Numbered from the stretch's first letter, positions 17,734 to 27,963 are shown. The stretch is DNA of 64,000 bases from an uncultured Prevotellaceae bacterium (GCA_902776665.1 CACYQZ010000005.1:34869-98868), one strand, 5' to 3'. The notes: a model not told the origin generated them from the sequence alone. A program made the numbers and translations.

Positions 17734-17736
<3 letters not shown>
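17667..17736 (+). ncRNA. Candidate small structured RNA with intrinsic terminator
   Basis: The predicted transcript begins about 7 nt after the promoter and is about 70 nt long. Bases 17671-17686 pair with 17715-17730 over 16 continuous positions: 13 Watson-Crick pairs plus three G-U pairs. All three wobble pairs would be A-C mismatches in minus-strand RNA, so the fold is specific to the plus strand. The loop is 28 nt (17687-17714). A T-run (17731-17735) completes an intrinsic terminator. It ends on the guaB stop codon region and would be antisense to the last few bases of guaB mRNA. No known family (6S, SRP, tmRNA) is recognised. The function is unknown. Confidence 0.45.
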
Positions 17737-19302
<1,566 letters not shown>

Positions 19303-19419
19303 TTAACGACTTTCGCGACAAAAACAGGCGAAACTCACAGAAAAAGGAGTCAGATTCTCTCCAACTCCTTTTCCGAAGTGCTTCTGGATGGGCTTGAGAT
19401 TTGTCACTTTTGTGACCAT
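19303..19419 (-). CDS. Possible 38-residue small protein with strong ribosome binding site
   Basis: The frame starts MVTKVTNLKPIQKHF and ends CFCRESR at TAA (19303-19305). It is preceded by AGGAGG (19428-19433) at an ideal 8-nt spacing, which is exceptional in this window. The peptide is basic, with two cysteines near the end. Its first third overlaps a 20-bp segment copied from the tRNA-Asn 3' end, and its middle overlaps a hairpin (AAAAGGAGT...ACTCCTTTT, 19341-19373). I do not recognise it; it may be a real small gene or the remains of a duplicated tRNA. Confidence 0.3.
   Translation of the reverse strand: MVTKVTNLKPIQKHFGKGVGENLTPFSVSFACFCRESR
19378..19397 (-). repeat. Partial copy of the tRNA-Asn 3' end
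   Basis: 18 of 20 bases match the T-arm/acceptor end of the intact tRNA-Asn gene (19471-19490), in the same orientation and about 90 bp apart. This could be the footprint of an integration event or of a decayed tandem tRNA. Confidence 0.6.
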
Positions 19420-19442
19420 GGTGAAAGCCTCCTGAAAAACAA

Positions 19443-19468
19443 AAATCCCGAGGGTTTTCTCGGGATTT
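19443..19468 (-). terminator. Intrinsic terminator of tRNA-Asn
   Basis: A 10-bp stem AAATCCCGAG/CTCGGGATTT with a 6-nt loop begins 2 nt after the tRNA. It runs into TTTTTGTTTTT on the minus strand. Confidence 0.85.
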
Positions 19469-19469
19469 G

Positions 19470-19543
19470 CGCTTCAGGATGGGCTTGAACCAACGACCCC
19501 CTGATTAACAGTCAGGTGCTCTAACCAACTGAGCTACTGAAGC
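19470..19543 (-). tRNA. tRNA-Asn (anticodon GTT)
   Basis: Acceptor GCTTCAG/CTGAAGC, D-arm GCTC...GAGC, anticodon stem CCTGA/TCAGG with loop CTGTTAA (anticodon GTT), T-loop TTCAAGC and discriminator G73 are all present. CCA is not encoded. Confidence 0.96.
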
Positions 19544-19680
19544 AGTGCTTTCTTTCGATTGCGGGTGCAAAAGTACGGCGATTTTTTCAATCCACCAAAT
19601 TTTTCGGCGTTTTTTTTCGATTTTGCGTAAAATATCCATAAAAAATCGATGGTTTTGGCTGAAATGTGGCAATTATATCG

Positions 19681-19689
19681 TAATTTTGC
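19681..19689 (+). promoter_or_regulatory. -7 element of the S41 protease gene
   Basis: TAATTTTGC lies 27 bp before the start codon. The closest TTTG (19654-19657) is 23 bp upstream, slightly farther than the usual 19-20. Confidence 0.55.
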
Positions 19690-19716
19690 AGTCGGAAAAG
19701 ATAGTTTTTGGAAAAA

Positions 19717-21375
19717 ATGAGGAAAATTTTGACTTTCGCACTGCTGATGACGGCGATGCTGACCGTTTCGGCACAGGAAAAAGACGATAAAGACCACAAT
19801 TTCGAGGTGGCGAAGAATCTCGATGTGTTCAGCACGATTTACAAGCAGCTGGATTTGATGTATGTCGATACGCTCGATGCCAACGAGGTCATCGGCAACG
19901 GCATCAAGGCGATGCTGCGGTCGCTCGACCCCTACACGGAATATTATCCGCAGGAGAAGATGGAGGATCTGACGCAGATGCGAACCGGCACCTACGCCGG
20001 CGTGGGAGCGATGATTCGCAAGAACTTCCAACTGGGTCGCGTGATGGTGTCGGAGCCTTACGAGGGAATGCCTGCGGCGGAGGCTGGACTGCGGCGCGGC
20101 GACGTGATTCTGGCCATCGACGACGAGGATATGACCAACAAGGAGGTGAGCCACGTGAGCAGCAAACTTCGCGGCGATGCCGGCACGAGTTTCATCATCA
20201 CGGTGGAGCGTCCGGGCGTGAAAAAACCGTTGAAGTTGAAGGTGACGCGGCGAGCCATTCAAATGCCCGTCATTCCGCACTACGGGATGCAGACCGACGG
20301 CATCGGCTACTTGAATCTGAACCAATTTACGCAGAATTGTTCGCGCGACGTGCGACGTGCGCTGCTCGAAATGAAGCGCGAGGGAATGCAGAAACTGATT
20401 CTCGACCTGCGCAACAACGGCGGAGGCTCGGAACAGGAGGCGGTGAACATCGTGAATATGTTTGTGCCGAAGGGAAAACTGATTGTGTCGAATCGGGGCA
20501 AACTCAAGCAGGCCAACCACGACTACCTGACGACGGTCGAGCCGATTGACTCGCTGATGCCCGTGGTGGTTTTGGTGAACGGCGAGTCGGCCTCGGCAAG
20601 CGAAATTACCGCCGGAGCGCTGCAAGACCTCGACCGCGCAGTAATTTTAGGTACGCGCACGTATGGAAAAGGACTCGTGCAGATGACGATGGACCTGCCC
20701 TACAACGGCATTCTGAAACTCACGACGAACAAATACTACATTCCGAGTGGTCGCTGCATTCAGGCCATCAACTACCGCCATTCGCAGGGTGGTTACGTGG
20801 AGCACGTGCCCGACTCGCTGACGAAGGTGTTCCATACCGCTGGCGGTCGTGAAGTGCGCGACGGCGGCGGCATTCTGCCCGATGTCGTGGTGACGCCCGA
20901 CTCGATGACGAACATCGTCGGCTACCTGATGTACAGCGATTCGGCGGAGGTTGTCCACAACTATATTTTGGACTACGTGGCGGCGCATCCGACCATCGCC
21001 CCTGCCCGCGATTTCAAACTTACCGATGCCGATTTCGAGGACTTCAAACAGCGTGTTTTGCAGAGCAAGTTCCGCTACGACCGCTCGACAGAAAGTTATC
21101 TCGAAAGTCTCGAAAAATTGGCTCGTTTCGAGGGTTATTACGACGATGCAAAAGAGGAATTTGCACAGTTGAGGGCGAAATTGAAGCACAACGTCGCGAA
21201 AGACCTCGACTACAATCGCGAAACACTTAAAGATTTGATAGCCAACGAGATAGTGACGTACTACTACTACCAACGAGGAAGCGTGGAGCAGTCGCTCACG
21301 TGGGACAAACAGATGAAGGAGGCCATCAAACTCTTGCAGTCGCCAGAGGAATATGGGAAAATCTTGAAAAAGTAA
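19717..21375 (+). CDS. C-terminal processing peptidase (S41 family), secreted
   Basis: The 552-residue protease starts at ATG 19717 (MRKILTFALLMTAMLTVSA signal peptide); an upstream TTG is less likely. An N-terminal helical region with YVDTLDANEVIGNGIKAMLRSLDPYTEYY is followed by a PDZ domain (about 80-165) with GVGAMI and GLRRGDVILAIDDEDMT. The S41 catalytic domain carries NGESASASEITAGALQD (nucleophilic serine) and GTRTYGKGLVQ (general-base lysine). Such enzymes trim C-termini of envelope proteins in the periplasm. The tail beyond about 440 is a helical extension common in Bacteroidetes CTPs. The stop codon lies inside an octamer repeat array. Confidence 0.93.
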   Translation: MRKILTFALLMTAMLTVSAQEKDDKDHNFEVAKNLDVFSTIYKQLDLMYVDTLDANEVIGNGIKAMLRSLDPYTEYYPQEKMEDLTQMRTGTYAGVGAMIRKNFQLGRVMVSEPYEGMPAAEAGLRRGDVILAIDDEDMTNKEVSHVSSKLRGDAGTSFIITVERPGVKKPLKLKVTRRAIQMPVIPHYGMQTDGIGYLNLNQFTQNCSRDVRRALLEMKREGMQKLILDLRNNGGGSEQEAVNIVNMFVPKGKLIVSNRGKLKQANHDYLTTVEPIDSLMPVVVLVNGESASASEITAGALQDLDRAVILGTRTYGKGLVQMTMDLPYNGILKLTTNKYYIPSGRCIQAINYRHSQGGYVEHVPDSLTKVFHTAGGREVRDGGGILPDVVVTPDSMTNIVGYLMYSDSAEVVHNYILDYVAAHPTIAPARDFKLTDADFEDFKQRVLQSKFRYDRSTESYLESLEKLARFEGYYDDAKEEFAQLRAKLKHNVAKDLDYNRETLKDLIANEIVTYYYYQRGSVEQSLTWDKQMKEAIKLLQSPEEYGKILKK

Positions 21376-21397
21376 AAAGGTAAAAAGGTAAAAAGGT
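21367..21397 (+). repeat. Octamer tandem array across the S41 protease stop codon
   Basis: One AAAAAGT and three AAAAAGGT units run through the TAA stop (21373-21375). The last lysine codons of the protease are therefore part of the array. Confidence 0.85.
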
Positions 21398-21409
21398 AAA
21401 AAAATCAAC

Positions 21410-21465
21410 ATTCATAATTCATAATTGTGAAGCAATCATTCAACATTCAAAAATCAAAATTCATA
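21410..21465 (+). repeat. Degenerate heptamer array (8 units) forming the gpmI leader
   Basis: Consecutive 7-mers read ATTCATA, ATTCATA, ATTGTGA, AGCAATC, ATTCAAC, ATTCAAA, AATCAAA, ATTCATA. The array ends 5 bp before the gpmI ATG and fills most of the gap after the octamer array. Confidence 0.75.
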
Positions 21466-21470
21466 AAAAT

Positions 21471-22991
21471 ATGGCAAAAAAAGCACTTTTGATGATTCTC
21501 GACGGATGGGGAATCGGACAACACGGACAGGGCGACGTGATTTACAATACGCCCACACCCTATTTAGACTATCTGACGGCCGTTTCCGCCCACTCGCAAC
21601 TGCAGGCTTCGGGCGAGAATGTCGGTCTGCCCGACGGACAGATGGGTAACTCTGAAGTCGGTCACCTGAACATCGGTGCAGGTCGCATCGTCTATCAGGA
21701 TTTGGTAAAAATCAATCGCGCTTGCAAAGACGGTTCGATTATGGAAAATCCGCAGGTGAAAGCGGCTTACACATACGCAAAAGAACAAGGCAAAAAGCTT
21801 CATTTGATGGGACTTTGCAGCGACGGCGGCGTTCATTCGAGCCTCGACCATCTCTTCAAACTCATCGAAGTCGGCAAGGCATACGGACTGAAAAATCAGA
21901 CCTTCGTGCATTGTTTTATGGACGGTCGCGACACCGACCCGCACTCTGGAAAAGGCTTTGTGGAGCAGGTTCAGAACGTTTGTGACGAAAACGACGCCGC
22001 CATCGCCTCGATTGTCGGTCGATTTTACGCAATGGACCGCGACAAGCGTTGGGAACGCGTGAAAGAAGGCTACGACCTCATCGTCAAAGGCACTGGAAAA
22101 CAGGCGACCGATATGGTTCAGGCCGTGCAGGAGTCGTACGACGAGGGCGTGACCGACGAATTCATCAAACCGATTCACAATAGCGGCGTCAATGGCCTCA
22201 TCGAGGAGGGCGACGTGGTGATTTTCATCAATTTCCGCAACGACCGCGCCAAGGAACTCACCATCGCGCTGACGCAGCAGGATATGCCCGAGGCAGGAAT
22301 GAAGACGATTCCAGGCCTGCAATACTACTGTATGACGCCCTACGACGCGAATTTCACGGGCGTTCACATCCTTTTCCCGAAGGAAAACGTCGAAAACACG
22401 CTCGGCGAATACCTCTCGAAACTCGGCAAGAAGCAATTGCACACTGCCGAGACCGAGAAATACGCCCACGTCACGTTCTTCTTCAACGGCGGTCGCGAAG
22501 CACCCTACGAAGGCGAAGACCGCATTCTCGTGGCATCGCCGAAGGTCGCCACCTACGACTTGAAGCCTGAAATGTCGGCCTACGAGGTCAAGGACAAACT
22601 CGTCGAGGCCATCAACACGCAGCAATACGACTTTATTGTTGTCAATTTCGCCAATGGCGATATGGTCGGCCACACGGGTGTCTATAACGCCATCGCGAAA
22701 GCCGTCTGGGCCGTCGATAAGTGCGTGGAGGCAGTCATCGAAGCCGCCAAGAAAAACGACTACGAGGCCATCATCATCGCCGACCACGGCAACGCCGACA
22801 ATGCCGTCAATGCCGATGGAACGCCCAACACAGCCCACTCGCTCAACCCCGTGCCGTTCATCTACGTCACCGACAACAATTCCGCCACCGTGAAAGACGG
22901 TCGATTGGCCGATGTCGCCCCCTCGATTCTGCATATTATGGGGCTCGAACAGCCAGAGGATATGACGGGTGAGAACTTGATTTGCGATTAA
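21471..22991 (+). CDS. gpmI: 2,3-bisphosphoglycerate-independent phosphoglycerate mutase
   Basis: This glycolytic enzyme interconverts 3- and 2-phosphoglycerate through a phosphoserine and two Mn2+ ions. Its 506 residues match the family length. The metal-binding start [12 protein letters not shown] (Asp11) is followed by the phosphorylated serine in GNSEVGH (Ser61). The C-terminal metal site [10 protein letters not shown] is intact. An insert-like domain at about 80-300 carries [13 protein letters not shown] and [14 protein letters not shown], typical of iPGM. It has no obvious promoter in the repeat-filled leader and may be read through from the S41 protease gene. Confidence 0.97.
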   Translation: MAKKALLMILDGWGIGQHGQGDVIYNTPTPYLDYLTAVSAHSQLQASGENVGLPDGQMGNSEVGHLNIGAGRIVYQDLVKINRACKDGSIMENPQVKAAYTYAKEQGKKLHLMGLCSDGGVHSSLDHLFKLIEVGKAYGLKNQTFVHCFMDGRDTDPHSGKGFVEQVQNVCDENDAAIASIVGRFYAMDRDKRWERVKEGYDLIVKGTGKQATDMVQAVQESYDEGVTDEFIKPIHNSGVNGLIEEGDVVIFINFRNDRAKELTIALTQQDMPEAGMKTIPGLQYYCMTPYDANFTGVHILFPKENVENTLGEYLSKLGKKQLHTAETEKYAHVTFFFNGGREAPYEGEDRILVASPKVATYDLKPEMSAYEVKDKLVEAINTQQYDFIVVNFANGDMVGHTGVYNAIAKAVWAVDKCVEAVIEAAKKNDYEAIIIADHGNADNAVNADGTPNTAHSLNPVPFIYVTDNNSATVKDGRLADVAPSILHIMGLEQPEDMTGENLICD

Positions 22992-23011
22992 ATCTAAAAA
23001 AAAGACCGAAT

Positions 23012-24589
23012 ATGTACGACAAAAATCACGGGCTATACATCGCCCACTGCTCAAACGGAGCACTGAGTATTCAAGGAAAGATGGCGAACCGCCACGGACT
23101 GATTGCGGGAGCCACGGGTACGGGTAAGACCGTCACACTGCAGGTGATGGCCGAATCGTTCTGCCAAGCGGGTGTACCCTGCTTTATGGCCGATATGAAA
23201 GGCGACCTGAGCGGTATTTCGCAGGCGGGAAAAATGAGCGGTTTCATCGAGAAACGACTGCCTGAATTCGGCATCGACGCCAACGACATCGCGTTTGGCG
23301 GTTGTCCCGTGAGGTTCTACGACGTGTTCGGCGAACAAGGCATCCAGATGCGCTCGACCATCGGCGAGATGGGTCCAGACCTGATGGGTCGTATTATGGG
23401 GCTGAACGAGACGCAGACGGGTGTGCTCAACATTCTCTATCGCATTCTCGACGAAAAGGGCGTGCTGCTCGACGACATCAAGGATTTGCGCCTCGCGCTC
23501 GACTGGCTGTCGCGTCACGCGAAGGAATACACGACGCACTACGGCAATGTCTCGACAGCGAGCATCGGTGCCATTCAGCGTGCGCTGTTGCAGTTGGAAA
23601 ATCAGGGTGCCGACAAGTTTTTCGGCGTGCCGTCGTTCAGAATCGAGGATTTGCTGGCGACGCAAGACGGCAAGGGCGTTCTGAGCGTTCTCGCCGCCGA
23701 CAAACTGATGCTGCAACCGAAACTCTACTCGACTTTCCTGCTTTGGCTGTTGTCGGAACTCTATTCGGCACTGCCTGAGGTCGGCGATTTGGAAAAACCG
23801 AAACTCGTTTTCTTCTTCGACGAAGCGCACATGCTTTTCGAGGACACGAGCAAGGCACTGACCGACAAAATCGAGCAGGTGATTCGTCTGATTCGCTCGA
23901 AAGGCGTGGGCATCTACTTCATTTCGCAGTTGCCGACCGACATTCCCGACGTGATTCTCGGACAGTTGGGCAACCGCGTGCAGCACGCTCTTCGCGCCTA
24001 TACGCCGCGTGACCAGAAAGCCGTGAAAGTGGCGGCGGAAACGTTCCGTGCGAACCCCGAATTCAAGACCGAAGACGCCATTCTGCAGTTGGAAACGGGT
24101 GAGGCATTGGTCAGTTTCCTCGACGAAAAAGGTGCGCCGAGCGTTGTCGAAAGGGCGAAAGTGTTGTTCCCGTTGAGCCAAATCGGTGCCATCACCGAGG
24201 GTCAGCGACTCGACATCATCAATGCGTCGGGCGACATCAACCGCAAATACAAAGACCCAGAGGAGCGCGAGAGTGCTTTTGAGGTTTTCTCACGCGAAAA
24301 TGAGGCCGAGGCAAAGGCTGCCGAGGAGGCTGCCGCCGAAAAAGAGGCTGAAAAGGAGAAAGCGAAGGAAGGAAAAGGCAAAAAAGGCATTTTCAGCAAG
24401 GTGATGAAGGCCGTGACGACTGCTGTGACGACGACTTTCGCCGCGATTCTCGGCACGTGGGTGAGCGACAAGATTTCGGGTAAAAAGACGAAGAGCAAGA
24501 AGTCGATTACCGAAAAAGTCGCGAAAAGCACCACGTCGGCTGTGACGCGGACGATTACACGCGATATTCTTGGAAATTTGGTGAAATAA
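23012..24589 (+). CDS. HerA-like/DUF853 (YjgR family) P-loop ATPase
   Basis: I start at ATG 23012 (MYDKNHGLYIAHCSNG), 20 bp after gpmI. The 525-residue protein has Walker A GATGTGKT near residue 36 and Walker B KLVFFFDEAHMLF. A helicase HerA-type C-terminal core follows (GVGIYFISQLPTDIPDVILGQLGNRVQHALRAYTPRDQ). This is the DUF853/YjgR family, predicted cytoplasmic ATPases related to FtsK/HerA but of unknown substrate. The end is an Ala/Glu/Lys-rich coiled segment (about 430-460), a short hydrophobic patch and a basic tail. The stop is followed after 1-2 bp by the GC-rich palindromic element. Confidence 0.88.
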   Translation: MYDKNHGLYIAHCSNGALSIQGKMANRHGLIAGATGTGKTVTLQVMAESFCQAGVPCFMADMKGDLSGISQAGKMSGFIEKRLPEFGIDANDIAFGGCPVRFYDVFGEQGIQMRSTIGEMGPDLMGRIMGLNETQTGVLNILYRILDEKGVLLDDIKDLRLALDWLSRHAKEYTTHYGNVSTASIGAIQRALLQLENQGADKFFGVPSFRIEDLLATQDGKGVLSVLAADKLMLQPKLYSTFLLWLLSELYSALPEVGDLEKPKLVFFFDEAHMLFEDTSKALTDKIEQVIRLIRSKGVGIYFISQLPTDIPDVILGQLGNRVQHALRAYTPRDQKAVKVAAETFRANPEFKTEDAILQLETGEALVSFLDEKGAPSVVERAKVLFPLSQIGAITEGQRLDIINASGDINRKYKDPEERESAFEVFSRENEAEAKAAEEAAAEKEAEKEKAKEGKGKKGIFSKVMKAVTTAVTTTFAAILGTWVSDKISGKKTKSKKSITEKVAKSTTSAVTRTITRDILGNLVK

Positions 24590-24627
24590 AGGCCCCACCC
24601 CAACCCTCCTCGAAAGGGGAGGGAGAA
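24590..24627 (+). repeat. GC-rich palindromic element after the HerA-like gene
   Basis: The element GGCCCCACCCC-AACCCTCCTC-GAAA-GGGGAGGG starts 1 bp after the TAA. It aligns with the element after rluB (7047) in the same orientation relative to the gene. Confidence 0.8.
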
Positions 24628-24648
24628 GAAAGTTGAATTCTAACAAAG

Positions 24649-25314
24649 ATGAATGTTCAGATTGAGGAATCGTGGAAGCGGCAGTTGCAGGGGGAGTTTG
24701 AAAAGCCCTATTTTCGGCAACTGACTGATGCCGTGCGCGTGGAATATCAGTCGGGCACGTGCTATCCGCCCGGCAGTCTGATTTTCAACGCCTTCAATCT
24801 CTGTCCGTTCGACAAAGTGAAGGTCGTGATTATCGGGCAGGACCCTTATCACGAGCCTCAACAAGCCCACGGACTGAGTTTCTCGGTGCAAGACGATGTG
24901 CCGTTTCCGCCCTCGTTGCAGAACATTTTCAAGGAAATCCACGACGACCTCGGCACACCGATTCCCACGACGGGCAACCTCACGCGCTGGGCTGAACAGG
25001 GCGTTCTGTTGCTTAACGCCACGCTCACCGTCCGCGCCCATCAGGCCAACAGCCACAGCCGACTGGGTTGGCAGGAGTTCACCGACGCTGCCATCCGCGC
25101 CCTCGCCACGCAGCGCGAACACCTTGTTTATATGCTTTGGGGCGGTTTTGCACGAGGAAAATCGTATATGATTGACAAAACGCGGAATCTCGTGCTCGAA
25201 TCAGTCCATCCTTCGCCGTTGAGTGCCAATCGCGGCGGTTGGTTCGGGCAGCATCAGTTTTCGCGGTGTAATCAATATCTGAAAGAACAAGGAATCGAAC
25301 CAATTATTTGGTAA
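24649..25314 (+). CDS. ung: Uracil-DNA glycosylase (family 1)
   Basis: Ung removes uracil from DNA by cleaving the N-glycosidic bond, starting base excision repair. The 221 residues match the family. Motif A GQDPYHEPQQAHGLSFSV contains the catalytic Asp65. The C-terminal motif HPSPLSANRGGWFGQHQFSRCN holds the catalytic histidine and the DNA-intercalation loop. VLLLNATLTVRAHQANSH, the conserved core strand, is intact. It follows the HerA-like gene across a GC-rich repeat element. The space after its stop is filled by an AT-rich heptamer array. Confidence 0.97.
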   Translation: MNVQIEESWKRQLQGEFEKPYFRQLTDAVRVEYQSGTCYPPGSLIFNAFNLCPFDKVKVVIIGQDPYHEPQQAHGLSFSVQDDVPFPPSLQNIFKEIHDDLGTPIPTTGNLTRWAEQGVLLLNATLTVRAHQANSHSRLGWQEFTDAAIRALATQREHLVYMLWGGFARGKSYMIDKTRNLVLESVHPSPLSANRGGWFGQHQFSRCNQYLKEQGIEPIIW

Positions 25315-25370
25315 ATCATTGAAAATTGATAAATAAATTGTAAATTGTACATCTGTAAATTGTAAATAAT
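25315..25370 (+). repeat. AT-rich, roughly 7-bp periodic array between ung and DUF3109
   Basis: The clearest units are AAATTGT (25335-41), AAATTGT (25342-48), an 8-bp ACATCTGT, AAATTGT (25357-63) and AAATAAT. Weaker 7-bp periodicity (ATTGAAA, ATTGATA) extends back to the ung stop. The array runs to within 1 bp of the proposed TTG start of the next gene. Confidence 0.65.
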
Positions 25371-25371
25371 T

Positions 25372-25950
25372 TTGCTTCCCATTTTGCAAATCGGCGACGT
25401 GCTGTTGTCGCCCGACATTCTGACCGAGCGTTTTTGCTGCGACTACGAGAAATGCAAGGGTGTGTGTTGCATCGAAGGCAATGCAGGCGCACCTGTGACC
25501 ATCGATGAAATCGGCGAAATTGAGGAATCGCTTGATGCCGTCTGGGGCGACCTTTCGGCGCAGGCGCAGAGCGTTCTCGACCGTCAGGGTGTGGCCTATC
25601 CCGACCCAGAGGGCGAGTTGGTGACGAGCATTGTGAACGGGAAAGACTGCGTTTTCACTTGTTACGACGGAGAAAATTGCCTTTGTGCGTTGGAAAAAGC
25701 GTGTCGGGCAGGCAAAACGAAGTTTCTGAAGCCCATCAGTTGCTCGCTCTATCCGATTCGCGAAAAGCGTTTCTCCAATGGCACGGTCGGGTTGAACTAC
25801 AACCGTTGGGACATCTGCCGCGATGCCGTGAAAAAAGGGCAGGAATTGAACCTGCCCGTTTATCGTTTCCTAGAAGAGCCGCTCGTCCGACGTTTCGGTC
25901 GTGAGTGGTACGATGAACTTTGCGAAGTTGCCAAAGAACTATTGGCTTAA
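25372..25950 (+). CDS. DUF3109 family cysteine-rich protein
   Basis: The protein (about 190 residues) belongs to DUF3109, a Bacteroidetes family with a conserved cysteine cluster. Here it reads FCCDYEKCKGVCCIEGNAGAPV, later FTCYDGENCLCALEKAC and SCSLYPIREK, a pattern like the YkgJ-type metal or Fe-S binding proteins. The function is not established. The frame has no ATG at its start: after an in-frame TAA at 25363 the only codons before the conserved LQIGDVLLS are ATA, ATT, TTG, CTT, CCC, ATT, TTG. Translation must use TTG at 25372 or 25384, or another non-ATG codon. The heptamer array immediately upstream may have replaced the original start region. Confidence 0.85.
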   Translation: MLPILQIGDVLLSPDILTERFCCDYEKCKGVCCIEGNAGAPVTIDEIGEIEESLDAVWGDLSAQAQSVLDRQGVAYPDPEGELVTSIVNGKDCVFTCYDGENCLCALEKACRAGKTKFLKPISCSLYPIREKRFSNGTVGLNYNRWDICRDAVKKGQELNLPVYRFLEEPLVRRFGREWYDELCEVAKELLA

Positions 25951-25982
25951 CTTCTTAACTTCCTTAACTTCTTAACTTCTTC
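25947..25982 (+). repeat. TTAACTTC tandem array across the DUF3109 stop
   Basis: Units of 8, 9, 8 and 8 bp (TTAACTTC, TTAACTTCC, TTAACTTC, TTAACTTC) plus TTC begin in the stop codon. They fill nearly the whole gap to the convergent gyrB end at 25987. Confidence 0.85.
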
Positions 25983-25986
25983 AAAA

Positions 25987-27963
25987 TCACGCGTCAATAT
26001 TCGCATAAGTCGCGTTCTTCTCGATAAATTCACGGCGCGGTTCAACATCGTCGCCCATCAGCATCGAGAAGATTTCGTCGGCCTCGGCAGCATTTTCGAT
26101 GGTCACCTGCTTCAGCAGTCGGTTGGCGGGGTCCATCGTCGTTTCCCAGAGTTGTTCGGGATTCATTTCACCCAAACCTTTGTAGCGCTGCGTGTGCAGG
26201 GCCGATGCGTTCTCGTCGCCAGCCACGTATTTGTCGATGAAGGCCTGACGCTGCTGCTCGGTGTAGCAATATTCCGAGAATTTCTTGTAGGTGCATTTGT
26301 AGAGTGGCGGCGTGGCGATGTAGAGGTGTCCACCCTGAATCACCTGCGGCATAAAGCGATAGAACAGCGTCATAATGAGCGTGTCGATGTGCGAGCCATC
26401 GACGTCGGCGTCGGTCATAATGATGATTTTGTCGTAGCGCAGTTTGTCGATGTTGGCATCTTTCGAGTCCTCGCCATCGACACCGAAGCGCACGCCAATC
26501 GACTGGATGATGTTCATCACCGATTCGGCTTCAAAGACGCGGTGCCACTGCACTTTCTCGACGTTCAAAATCTTACCGCGAAGGGGCAGAATGGCCTGGA
26601 AATGGCGGTCGCGACCTTGTTTAGCGGAGCCACCTGCGGAGTCACCCTCGACGAGGAAGATTTCGCACTCTTTCGGGTCTTTGTTCGAGCAGTCGGCCAG
26701 TTTTCCTGGCAGTCCGCCACCCGTCATCGGGTTTTTGCGCTGTACGCTTTCGCGGGCTTTGCGGGCGGCAATTCGCGCCGTGGCTGCCAGAATCACCTTT
26801 TCACAAATGGTGTGGGCCTCCTTCGGATGTTCTTCGAGGTAGTTCGTCATCGCCTCGCCCACGGCTTTCTGCACAGCACCGTTCACCTCCGAGTTGCCGA
26901 GTTTCGTCTTCGTTTGTCCTTCGAACTGCGGCTCAGCCACTTTCACCGAGATAATCGCCGTCAGACCCTCGCGGAAGTCGTCTTGCGCCACTTCGATCTT
27001 GGCTTTTTCGATTTGCTTGCGCAGTTGGTCGTCTTCGTCGGCATATTTCTTCAACGTACGTGCCAATGCGATGCGGAAGCCGGTCAGGTGGGTACCGCCC
27101 TCGATGGTGTTGATGTTATTGACGTAAGAGTGGATATTTTCCGAGTAGTCGCTGTTGTAGAGCAGTGCGATTTCGATAGGCACGCCGTCTTTCTCGGTCT
27201 TCAAGAAAATCGGCTCGCCGATGATTGATGTGCGATGGCGATCGACGTAGCGCACGAATTCCTTCAGTCCGTCCTTGGCGTGGAACACCTCGGGCTGCTT
27301 CAGTTTGCCTTCTTCGTCGGGACGAAGATCGGTCAGCGTAATTGTGATGCCGGCGTTCAGATAGGCCAGTTCGCGCATACGCTTCGCGATGATGTCGTAT
27401 TTGTATTCTGTCGTTGTGAAGACGGTGGGGTCGGGCCAGAATTGCTGGCGAGTTCCCGTCTTGTCGGTGTCGCCCACGATTTTCACGTCGTAGAGCGGTT
27501 TTCCTTTTTCGTATTCCTGCTGATAAATGTGCCCGTTGCGATAGACCTGCGACATCATCCTCGACGACAGCGCATTGACGCACGAAACGCCGACACCGTG
27601 CAGACCGCCCGACACTTTGTACGAGCCTTTGTCAAACTTACCACCGGCGTGGAGCACCGTCATCACGACCTCGAGGGCCGACTTGTGCATCTTCTCGTGC
27701 TCATCGACGGGGATTCCGCGTCCGTCGTCCTGCACGGTGATGGAGTTATCTTCGTTGATGGTTACTTCGATGTTGTTACAATAGCCGGCCATGGCCTCGT
27801 CGATGGAGTTATCGACAGTTTCGTTCACTAAGTGGTGCAGTCCCTTCTCGCTGATGTCACCGATGTACATCGCAGGGCGTTTGCGCACGGCCTCAAGTCC
27901 TTCCAGCACTTGAATATTACTGGCGGAATAGTCGCTGATAGCGTTGTTTTTGATTTCTGACAT
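25987..27963 (-). CDS. gyrB: DNA gyrase subunit B
   Basis: GyrB provides the ATPase and part of the cleavage core of DNA gyrase, which supercoils DNA. Its 658 residues include the GHKL ATPase domain (LVNETVDNSIDEAMAGYC, DDGRGIPVDEH, GGLHGVGVSCVNALS). The transducer domain follows, then TOPRIM with EGDSAGGSAKQGRDRHFQAILPLRGKILNVE and the acidic metal site DADVDGSHI. The C-terminal QRYKGLGEMNPEQLWETTMDP signature is intact. The length and GLGEMN signature fit GyrB better than ParE. It converges with DUF3109 and diverges from dsbD. Confidence 0.97.
   Translation of the reverse strand: MSEIKNNAISDYSASNIQVLEGLEAVRKRPAMYIGDISEKGLHHLVNETVDNSIDEAMAGYCNNIEVTINEDNSITVQDDGRGIPVDEHEKMHKSALEVVMTVLHAGGKFDKGSYKVSGGLHGVGVSCVNALSSRMMSQVYRNGHIYQQEYEKGKPLYDVKIVGDTDKTGTRQQFWPDPTVFTTTEYKYDIIAKRMRELAYLNAGITITLTDLRPDEEGKLKQPEVFHAKDGLKEFVRYVDRHRTSIIGEPIFLKTEKDGVPIEIALLYNSDYSENIHSYVNNINTIEGGTHLTGFRIALARTLKKYADEDDQLRKQIEKAKIEVAQDDFREGLTAIISVKVAEPQFEGQTKTKLGNSEVNGAVQKAVGEAMTNYLEEHPKEAHTICEKVILAATARIAARKARESVQRKNPMTGGGLPGKLADCSNKDPKECEIFLVEGDSAGGSAKQGRDRHFQAILPLRGKILNVEKVQWHRVFEAESVMNIIQSIGVRFGVDGEDSKDANIDKLRYDKIIIMTDADVDGSHIDTLIMTLFYRFMPQVIQGGHLYIATPPLYKCTYKKFSEYCYTEQQRQAFIDKYVAGDENASALHTQRYKGLGEMNPEQLWETTMDPANRLLKQVTIENAAEADEIFSMLMGDDVEPRREFIEKNATYANIDA

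Noticed and set aside
21367-21465. CRISPR array
   Set aside because: Units are 7-8 bp without spacers of constant length, and there are no cas genes.
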